A stretch of DNA of 64,000 nt from Phellopilus nigrolimitatus (Eukaryota > Basidiomycota > Agaricomycetes > Hymenochaetales > Hymenochaetaceae), in assembly GCA_021029095.1 (NCBI GenBank), contig JAJOHG010000141.1, positions 1-64,000 on the forward strand, given 5' to 3'. Every line of letters begins with the position of its first letter. The stretch's first letter is position 1. Position numbers and translations under genes: made by a program. The notes under the pieces were generated by a model. It saw only the letters and a program-made list of their open reading frames with translations. It was not told the DNA's origin and did not search any database. Below are positions 57,301-64,000 of the stretch, one piece after another.

Positions 57301-58799
57301 GACGCGTCCGAAGCGCGTGTTGATTTACAGCAGTGATGGCTACACTGAGAGTAGTGTGCTTGCGCTCTGTGTGCTGATGAAGGAGCGTGGTTTAGACCTT
57401 CCGGGGGCGTATCTTGAGCTGCAGGTGAGCTTTTAATGACCGTATTTCGTTATTTCAAATTCGCAATTTCGGGCCCATTATGATAAGATGAAATTACTCT
57501 CATCTGCTTCGATTTTTTTTTTTCAATTCCTTTTCCCCTTCTGCTCTATGGTTTACTGATGTCCGTTCTCCCGCGCATTTACAGGTTGATAAGGGTCGCT
57601 CCTTCTTCGTGTACCAGTCCGACATCGGCGTGCTGAAGCGTGTTGAGTCACAACTCGAAAAAGAACGCACCGCACTTACTGCCCAGCCGTCCTTCCGCTC
57701 TACACGCAGTACCGCAGCATCACCGAGTCCGGGCCGAGGCGAACGCCACGACTGGACTCGTTCATGGAACGGGGTCCCTCCGAATTCTACACGCGAGACG
57801 GGCGCGTCACACCCGTATGCACGCTCGCCGCGCAATTCGATAAGCTACCATACGTCGGCGATGCACGAGGCCGCGCCCTCGGCGCCGCCCGTCGTTGTGC
57901 CGAGCCAGGGCCATGGCGAGTTCTCCTCACCCGCCCATGTGCCGTTACCAAGACGTCAGCGAGCGCAGACGAGTCCATTTTTACCGCCCCATGTTGACCA
58001 TCAGACCTGGTTCAACGACCCCCGGTTTGATGGTAGTTTCCCAAGTCGCGTTCTGCCTTTCTTGTATCTGGGTAATTTGTGCGTTTATGTGTATCCTCTT
58101 CAAAATATTCGCAAGAAGCTAACGAGTTGTTAAATTCTTCAGAAATCACGCTCAAAACGCGTATATGTTGCATGCGTTGGGCATAACGCACGTTGTCTCT
58201 GTTGGAGAATGTGCTCTTGTCCCGCCTTCAAATATCGCAACCGGCGATTCTCCTAGCGGCTACCATCTCGTTGCAGGCCGAGGACCCGGAGGCCATGGTT
58301 CTCTTTGGATGGAAGAACGCGAGGGGCGCATGAAAGTTCTTGATATTAAGGGTGTTTGCGACGACGGCATCGACAGTCTAGAGCACCAATTGGCTCCAAT
58401 ATGCGAATGGATGGAGCGCGCTCGCCAGGAAGGTGGCACGATTCTCGTGCATTGCCGCGTCGGTGTATCACGTAGTGCGACGGTCACCGTAAGTTACTTT
58501 TTTCTTCTTCGCAGTGAGTCATGAAGGTTGAACACAATGGTATTCAGATCGCCTACGTGATGAAACACCTTGAGCTCTCGCTCGTCGACGCTTACCTCAT
58601 TGTGCGCTCCCGGCGCCTCAACGTCCTCATCCAGCCAAACATGCGCTTGCTGTATAACCTCTGCGGTTGGGAGGTCGAACTTGCACGCGAGCGTGCGAAA
58701 GGCGACATCAATAAGCTCCGCCATGAACTATCGCGCAGCCTCAACTGGCCTTTCCTTGCGCGCGAGGTGCACAGGCTGAACGAAAAGTACTTGCATTGA
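54367..58799 (+). CDS. PPS1: dual-specificity protein phosphatase Pps1-like
   Basis: Very large phosphatase in at least five exons (54367-about 55890, 56081-57424, 57585-58078, 58143-58488, 58548-58799). The first 500 residues are acidic and Ser/Thr-rich, with a DFDFEYDEEYEQGESEEDDD run. The conserved core starts PIYATLSDIVVYSANATPG. Later, RPKRVLIYSSDGYTESSVLA resembles a second, inactive phosphatase-like fold, as in yeast Pps1. The catalytic domain SRVLPFLYLGNLNHAQNAYM contains the signature VHCRVGVSRSATV (HCX5R) with the conserved upstream Asp region VLDIKGVCDDG. Yeast Pps1 acts in S-phase progression and dephosphorylates Tyr, Ser and Thr. The first intron (55891-56080) may hide a further small exon. 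Confidence 0.88.
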
Positions 58800-59599
58800 G
58801 CGTGTCTTGGTCTAAACGACCTGACACTCCTTTAATCAAAAAGCCCTTGTCGCCGTACAACTTCTTCTCGACCTTTCCTTGTTCGGAACATACGATAATT
58901 CACTGTTCGTTCTGCTCCTCTCGACTCTCTGCTCTTTACCCCAGATCTTGTTCCTCTACCATTCGTCCGTCCGAACCTGCAGATCACCATGTAGCATTAC
59001 CTGTCAGCACTTAGCTCCTCTCATCACATCGTCTCTCATGCTCCGTGTTCTCTTCCCTTTTTGTGCACATGTTCACAGTGTACCCTTCTTCCCCTTCATT
59101 GTCACTTCCACTTTCTTCCTGTCCTTAATATTTCCCGGTTCGTCTGTTGTATGGACTCTGCGCACTCGCCTCCGCTCTTCGTGTAATACATGTACCATAA
59201 TCGATTCACTTTGGTCTATAAGCATACTATGCAATGTATAGAATTATTGCAGAGAAATGAACCGATATGAAAACCTAGACGTTAACTGTACGTCTCTCTT
59301 CGATTTCATTGCTTTCATTTAATTCATATGTGGCTGAGCCAGAATAGCAACATCACGTGTGTGTAAGGCTCTTTTTCTTCCTTCACTCGGTTAATACTGT
59401 GCATCTTCCTGAGATTGCAAAGCTCTTACTTCACAAGAGGCGAGTTCAAGAACAAATCACGAAACGCAGAGTGCTTGCACACCATGACTACTCTGCTTTT
59501 GAAAGACATACACCTCCGCGCAGCCGGTCGATACTGACTGGGTTCTTGTTAATGTCGGTCCCAAATCCTCAGACGTCCGTTCACGAATAGAGATACCAG
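58800..59599. other. intergenic, PPS1 3' flank
   Basis: Pyrimidine-rich 3' flank followed by AT-rich sequence. No gene recognised. Confidence 0.45.
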
Positions 59600-60525
59600 T
59601 GAATGAATTCATATCCCAAAGTCGACACTCGATGGTTTCTCGCATTTCGTATGGCGACCAGGGCTTCATAGTCAAAGTCTGTCTCAACAAAGAACATTAA
59701 AACGAGAGGCTCACGCGTACCCTTATGAACTGGCGAAGCTCCAAGGCAGGGTTATTCCCCGGTTTTACCGGTTCTACGAGAACCATAATCCGCCGAAACG
59801 TGCGAGTGCCGCGCCATACAGCTGTATCGTCTTAGAAGACTGCGCGTCCAATCGTTCGTTAGACTTCCTCCAAAGGACAAGTACGTCATCTTATTTATCT
59901 ACTTTTGCTTTTTTATCGCTGCTCGTATGGCATTTTGTCCTGACTTCTCAACCAGCATCAATCTGCTCGGCAGATGCACCGACGAAGGTTTCACCATTGT
60001 GCACCGACAAGGATTTCATCATAGCGACTTCGCTTCTCATAACGTCGTCCGTGACGGAAAATACCGCATAATTGACTTTCACGCGATCGAAAAACATAAA
60101 TGTCGATGGCGCAAAAGCTTCGATTGAAAATACGGCGGGTTCGTTCATCGTCCAGACGAAAGCCCATGCTTTACACTTTGGCGTCTAGTCCACAAGATGG
60201 ACTTCTGGCGTTTCAGTATATTACTCCTGCTCATTGCATAACAAAACAAATTAAACATCTATTTTGCTTCTCGCAGCTCGCAAGCCCATAATCAGAATCG
60301 TTGATTTCGAATATATTGAATGTCGAGAACTACCCTTCGCAGGAAATCGTCGATCGCCTCGTTCCTTTCTTTCCCCTTCATGCGCGACCCAGCTAATGTT
60401 GTAGTGCTGCTCGCTTCTGGCTGCAGGATTTCAAAAAGATGGAGGCCAATCCTGGTGTTGATGTCGATGTGCTCATCGAGGAGCACAAGAAGCAGCCTCC
60501 TAAGCACCTTTACACAATGGATTAA
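59600..60525 (+). pseudogene. broken kinase-like (phosphotransferase) gene
   Basis: Pieces of a fungal protein-kinase-like fold lie in order on the plus strand: ISYGDQGFIVKVCLNKEH, then in another frame EAHAYPYELAKLQGRVIPRF and CIVLEDCASNRSLDFL, then a catalytic loop FHHSDFASHNVVRDGKYRII with DFHAIEKHKC (HxD...N and DF pattern), and at the end DFKKMEANPGVDVDVLIEEH to HLYTMD. A frame change without splice signals near 59695 and in-frame stops near 60125 and 60395 break it. A second DFE-type segment (RIVDFEYIECRELPFAGN) near 60300 suggests rearrangement. It seems to be a decayed member of a family often expanded in Agaricomycetes; substrate unknown. Confidence 0.55.
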
Positions 60526-60860
60526 GGACTATTTTTAAAATTTACTTTTGGTGTGAGTGACGATGGTGCGGCTTGTGGTTTCGTTTTCCGCAACAGCTCT
60601 CGTAACAACGTATATTGATGTATCTTGACCTCGCTATGAGTTGCTTTCCAGAATGCAAGAAAACATGCGCCTCGTGATGAAAGATGGAACCGCAGGAAGA
60701 AATCCTGGAGTCCTCGTGAACTCGTTGCAATGCATATGCGATGGGTATCGGCAAAAAAGGGAAGAAAAAAAATAGCTAACTGAGTAAGGTTGCGGGCAAT
60801 AGTTATTATACAAGCGCTTGCGGACTTTCTATTCTGGAGAAGTCCCAGCCAGACGCGATT
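60526..60860. other. intergenic between convergent genes
   Basis: Short stretch holding the 3' ends of the broken kinase-like gene and the ABCG transporter. No gene seen. Confidence 0.5.
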
Positions 60861-63800
60861 CTATCGCTGCTCACGAACATACACATGCAATAGCACCCAC
60901 GTCAACAGGGTGAAGCTCCCGAAGAAGATTCCGAGTAGGCCAACGTTCGGCCACCAGAACGACTAAAAATGGGAGGGAAGTTAGTACACGAGATTGGGAC
61001 GCTGCCCGTCTCTCAACGATAGGGGCCAGACGTAAACGCACCTGCGCGCGAAGGCCGAAAACGTTTAAAATGGTCGCAGCCGGCAGATCGATCTCCACGC
61101 CGTACTGTGAAAAAGATTTTAAGAAAGGAAGTCATCAAAAAGAGTGTCAGGGGGGACAGCAAAGAAGAGCATGATTTGTTAACTTACCCGGGTCTCCTTC
61201 AGTTGAAGGTACCGGAGCTCGTTGACCGCGAGGGCCTCGAATGCAGCGTGGAAGAACGAAAGGGTGCTGAGCCACGATGCCTTGCCCAGTGACTCACGGT
61301 TGATGAGTAAACCAGCGAAGAGTAAACTAGATTCATTATCAGCTCTACGCTAAGTAAAACGGAAGGAAGAGTGGATGAGCTACTCACTTGAAGAGCATGA
61401 CGAGCGTGCCCGCAAGACTGCTCACGCTTGTGCTGGCGAACGCTACTGAGATGAGCAGGACGGCACTTGCAGTCGCAAGGTTGAACAGGACAAGGACGAG
61501 CAGGAACTTCCAGAACGTCGCGACCTCAGGCACGAGTCCAACGAGGCGGTACACAATGGCACCGAAGACTAACGGCGGAACTACCCGCAGCGGCAGTATA
61601 TCGAACAGGACCTACGCGAGAGCCGTTCGGGTAAGTCGGGTGTCACAAGGACGAGAGGACTCCGATGCAATCTTACTTTCGATGAGAAGTATGTGAACGA
61701 GGAATAGTAGCCATTTGCCCTGCAAATAGTTTGTAATGAGCGGGAGTGTGGACGGGTAACTCAGGCTCGCGACGATCCTACCTTTCGCGCATGTACAGGA
61801 GTCTCTCGTTTGCGAAGACACCGATAACGGAGAGGCACGAGAACCCGAAGAGCGCCAGGGAAAAGAAGAACACGCCTAGGCAGAAGCAAAACGAGGGTAA
61901 GTACTTGCGCCCAATCCGTCAAGGATGGCATACCTAGTCTGTTCTGGAAGCCCCCAATATCATTCCTGTGAGATGAGCGGATGTTAGATGCGTTCTTGAA
62001 TGGTATCAACCTCGAGCAATCGAACTTTAAAAACCGATTTACCTAACAGACCGGAAGAAGTAGCCGCATACCACTGGCCACTGAAAGTCAGCCGTCAAGC
62101 GCGCTGGAGATACACATGAATGGCTTACAGGCTAGGACGATGGAAGATAGATAGTGAGCTGTGAGCAGGGCAGGATCACGGTAGAGATTTTTGAAAGCGC
62201 GACCGCTCAAGATACGGAACTGCACGAGCCAGCTAGCGCCCCTTCGGCCGCGCAATAGACGGTCTTCTTCAGCGACGTTCGGGAGTTCCTCGTCGAGGTT
62301 ACGACGCGCGTGTGACTCGATCTCATCACGGATCCCGGAAGCAATGTCACTCGCGGCGTATGCTTCGACGAGCGCGGCGAGCTGCGGCGAAAGTGGGTCG
62401 TTAATCTTATGTTGGTTTCCCCTTATCGCGTCGAGGAACTGAGAGGTTTTACGTTTGACGAAGGCGGAGGATTCCGTTGTTGCTATAGAGCTGGGCCGTG
62501 TTTGAAGCTCAGTCTCGTTGGCTCCCGTAGTTTCGGTGTTGCCGTTGGAGGAATGTGCCGACCGACTGGACCTCCCGTTCCTTGAGTGCAAGAGACCGCG
62601 TTCCTCATCACCAAGATTTGAGGACTCGTCACCCGAAGGCGCTTCTAGGGAAATACCATTGTGGTGATGCGCATCCAGGCCAGCTTCGGTCGTAAGATCG
62701 ACTGGAAAATGCACGATTCATATTGTTCAGTTTTATTGCAAAAATCAATTTAGCGTAGTACTGACTCAGGTAATCAGCCAAATTAAAACCCGGAGGACAC
62801 GAACGCCCTATGTCGGACAGGTACTCGTGGCACCTAGATACATCTCCAGAATATACCATCTTTCCCTGGGCAAGTAGAAGAAGCTGATCGAACAATGCGA
62901 CGATGTTGCTTCTCGGCTGATGTATTGTAAAGATAACGGTCCTGTTATAGTTCCGCGCCAGGGAAACCAGGCTGTCGATGACATTGAAGGCGTTGTATGA
63001 ATCTAGGCCTGAGTTTTCGGCCAGTAAGCACTACTTATCGCCGACTCAGGTTAAACCTTACTTACCACTGGTGGGCTCGTCGAGGAAAAGAATCGAAGGG
63101 CTGGTCACAAGCTCGCAAGCAATAGAAACGCGACGCTTCTCGCCGCCGGAGATCGAGCGGTAGCTCGAGTCTCCTATCCGCATGTCACGTATCCCCAGGA
63201 TGCCGAGCTCGTTCATCGTCTCAAGCGTGCGGAATTTCTTCGCCTCCGTGCTCATGTCACGCGGAAGGCGTAACAGTGCGGAGTACAACACCGTCTCGTA
63301 CACGGTTAACGTGCTCATCAGCGTGTCCTCCTGGTCTACGAAGCCTGCGAAGCGCTTGAAGTCACTGTCCGTGACCTCGCGCCCATTCACGAGAATCGTC
63401 CCACCGACCGTACCCTTCTTGCGGCGCCGCGCGAGGATATCGAGGAACGTTGTCTTTCCCGCACCGGACGCGCCCATGATCGCCATCACCTGCCCCGGCT
63501 TCACACAACCCGAGATGTCCGATAAGATCGAACGCGGGCCGAGCGTGTAAGAAATATTGGAGAAGTGCAGTGATGCGGGAACATGCTCATTCATGAGCTT
63601 GAAAGCTTCATTCTCCGGCAGCCGGATGTCGCCGACCCCATGCTTGCGGTCGCGGCCTGCGTACCATAGAACTACGAAGAAAGTCAGCTATAGTTTGCGC
63701 GATGTAATGGAAAACGCGTACAGAGGAATGCAGCTAATACAAATAATATCGCACCCGCCGCGCTGAGCGCAACCCAGCGCGTATTGTCCGGCGCAGGTAC

Positions 63801-64000
63801 ACCCTGTGAAGATTAAAAGAATGAATCTATAGATCCTGCGGTGGGGGGACAGATAGGAATGGTGAAACTTACCACATAACCTGGGACTTGGGAGAAGTGC
63901 AAGCACTCGCCGCTCTGGCACTCAAGCGATATATAGTTGTCACCAAAGAATGTATCAATAAGTTCGTTCATGCCTGGCTCCTCGAACCTGCACCCGGCTC
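60861..64000 (-). CDS. ABCG-family half transporter, Adp1-like (5' end beyond window)
   Basis: Multi-exon gene whose N-terminus lies outside the window. The visible part begins with a cysteine-containing luminal segment ([18 protein letters not shown]) and a transmembrane helix ([19 protein letters not shown]), as in yeast Adp1, which carries an extracytoplasmic N-domain. The nucleotide-binding domain has Walker A GASGAGKT (about 63450-63475), signature [12 protein letters not shown] (about 63129-63160) and Walker [11 protein letters not shown] (about 63067-63095), all intact. A long cytosolic Ser-rich linker (62090-62700) leads to the ABC2 membrane domain: [20 protein letters not shown], then several hydrophobic helices including [20 protein letters not shown], ending [11 protein letters not shown] at 60861. 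It should dimerise to export lipophilic substrates; the substrate is unknown. Exon edges in the membrane domain are approximate. Confidence 0.88.

Noticed and set aside
1..64000. CRISPR arrays, bacterial operons or rRNA genes
   Set aside because: No regularly spaced repeats, no ribosomal RNA signature; introns and protein families are eukaryotic throughout.

Overview
The window is nuclear DNA of a filamentous basidiomycete, most likely an Agaricomycete. Genes are on both strands and broken by many 48-75 nt GT-AG introns. Both tRNA genes carry an intron after position 37. The recognisable proteins are fungal (Erg28, Pps1, a BtgC-like glucanase, an Adp1-like ABCG transporter, Sac7-like RhoGAP), and the mobile DNA (Ty1/copia, hAT and Tc1/mariner-type elements) is of fungal type. 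All exon models here were read by hand from splice signals, phase and protein similarity; most sum to an uninterrupted frame.

Layout. 1-3.6 kb: gene-poor, with a terminal-inverted-repeat element relic and a tRNA-Pro. 3.6-7 kb: a PX-PB1 protein. 8-14.7 kb: compact housekeeping block of ARP10 (dynactin), divergent from CTF8, then ERG28 and a convergent F-box/LRR-like gene. 14.7-17 kb: no gene seen. 17-25.9 kb: a tail-anchored protein (perhaps PEX26-like), a single-pass membrane protein, COQ9, eIF3j and PWP1. 26.0-31.8 kb: an intact Ty1/copia retrotransposon on the minus strand with apparently identical 567-bp LTRs, a 5-bp target duplication, a half-tRNA primer site and one 1510-codon gag-pol frame. 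32.3-39.9 kb: a hydrolase-fold protein that seems to lack its catalytic residues, a tRNA-Gly, a RhoGAP and a GH17 glucanase. 40.6-42.2 kb: two short non-autonomous Tc1/mariner-like elements. 42.4-49.3 kb: a tandem pair of Mx-like dynamins; the first seems to have lost its G3 motif through a small deletion, and the second carries an FG-repeat-like insert. 49.3-54.3 kb: decayed coding fragments and a hAT-type MITE with an 8-bp target duplication. 54.4-58.8 kb: dual-specificity phosphatase PPS1. 59.6-60.5 kb: a broken kinase-like gene. 60.9-64 kb: an ABCG transporter running off the window end.

Most genes are unrelated housekeeping functions (sterol and ubiquinone synthesis, translation initiation, ribosome biogenesis, sister-chromatid cohesion, dynein transport). 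The accessory interest lies in 40-54 kb, where small transposons, decayed genes and the diverging dynamin pair sit together.
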